The notes beneath the pieces are model-generated. The model worked only from the letters and a program-made list of their open reading frames with translations, ran no database searches and was not told where the DNA came from. The position numbers and the translations under genes are program-made. From positions 62,001 to 126,000 of the forward strand of contig NZ_JBHMQT010000059.1 of the NCBI RefSeq assembly GCF_042435035.1: DNA of 64,000 nucleotides, in the 5' to 3' direction. Below are positions 63,923 to 64,000 of the stretch, piece after piece; within the stretch, counting starts at the first letter, position 1; each line of letters opens with the position of its first letter. Source of the stretch: Sphaerimonospora cavernae. GTDB lineage: Bacteria > Actinomycetota > Actinomycetes > Streptosporangiales > Streptosporangiaceae.

Positions 63923-64000
63923 TGAGAGGCTGAGGAAGCAGGCCCGGACACGGCCCGCCCGACAACACCCGTCGATCCAGAAGTCGATCGAGAAATCGCG

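Overview
This is 64 kb of very G+C-rich DNA with densely packed, often 4-base-overlapping genes, strong GC preference at third codon positions, GTG/TTG starts and GGAGG-type ribosome sites. Together with an ergothioneine cluster, a GpgS/DHPS2 pair, an HrdB-like sigma factor, CBM-GH18 chitinase and DUF5685/Trypco proteins, this indicates a filamentous actinomycete. Streptosporangiaceae-type gene content is my best guess, by inference only. No rRNA, tRNA, intact insertion sequence, CRISPR or origin was seen.

Layout. 1-12.5 kb: a catabolic island with a branched-chain-type ABC importer (livK-H-M-G-F) followed by a short-chain dehydrogenase (cut by the window edge), an acyl-CoA ligase with an unusual A10 motif, a medium-chain dehydrogenase, and, divergently, a four-subunit 2-oxoacid:ferredoxin oxidoreductase interleaved with a GntR regulator, closed by a KstR2-like TetR gene. 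The likely logic is uptake of an organic acid or alcohol, oxidation to a 2-oxoacid, and ferredoxin-linked conversion to acyl-CoA. 12.5-20.5 kb: a four-gene MacB/FtsX-type ABC export operon. 20.6-24 kb: glycosyltransferase, sigma factor, small unknown protein, enoyl-CoA hydratase.

24-27.4 kb is accessory: a 240-bp nested palindromic repeat, a secreted Cys-rich peptide, a metallophosphoesterase, a group II intron RT fossil and an internally deleted second metallophosphoesterase. 27.4-31.7 kb: egtABCD (ergothioneine), translationally coupled. 31.8-34 kb: an ATP-grasp/LuxR fusion behind a DUF5685 protein with a Cys tail. 34.2-39.5 kb: AraC regulator, HTH-PLD-like protein with an in-frame NYN fragment, an orphan 304-aa protein, pterin dehydratase, DUF3995 and a short XRE protein. 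40-42 kb: secreted vWA protein.

42.4-47.2 kb: a trypsin-STAND-WD40 protein with its Trypco1 partner, a candidate NTP-dependent conflict system. 47.4-53.2 kb: chitinase, hydrolase, secreted unknown, gutted Ser/Thr kinase, a second AraC paralog of equal length to the first, and a cupin. 53.2-56.1 kb: the second copy of the nested repeat (which supplies the stop codon of its neighbour), extradiol-dioxygenase-like protein, DHPS2 and GpgS. 56.4-64 kb: a soluble hybrid histidine kinase with five tandem HAMP units, an FG-GAP lipoprotein between 15-bp direct repeats, and a Rieske ferredoxin/reductase pair.

The most novel-looking items are the nested repeat family (six 10-bp units at an almost exact 53-bp period, three forward then three inverted), the ATP-grasp-LuxR fusion lacking its N-terminal domain, the Cys-rich secreted peptide and the Trypco1/protease-STAND pair.
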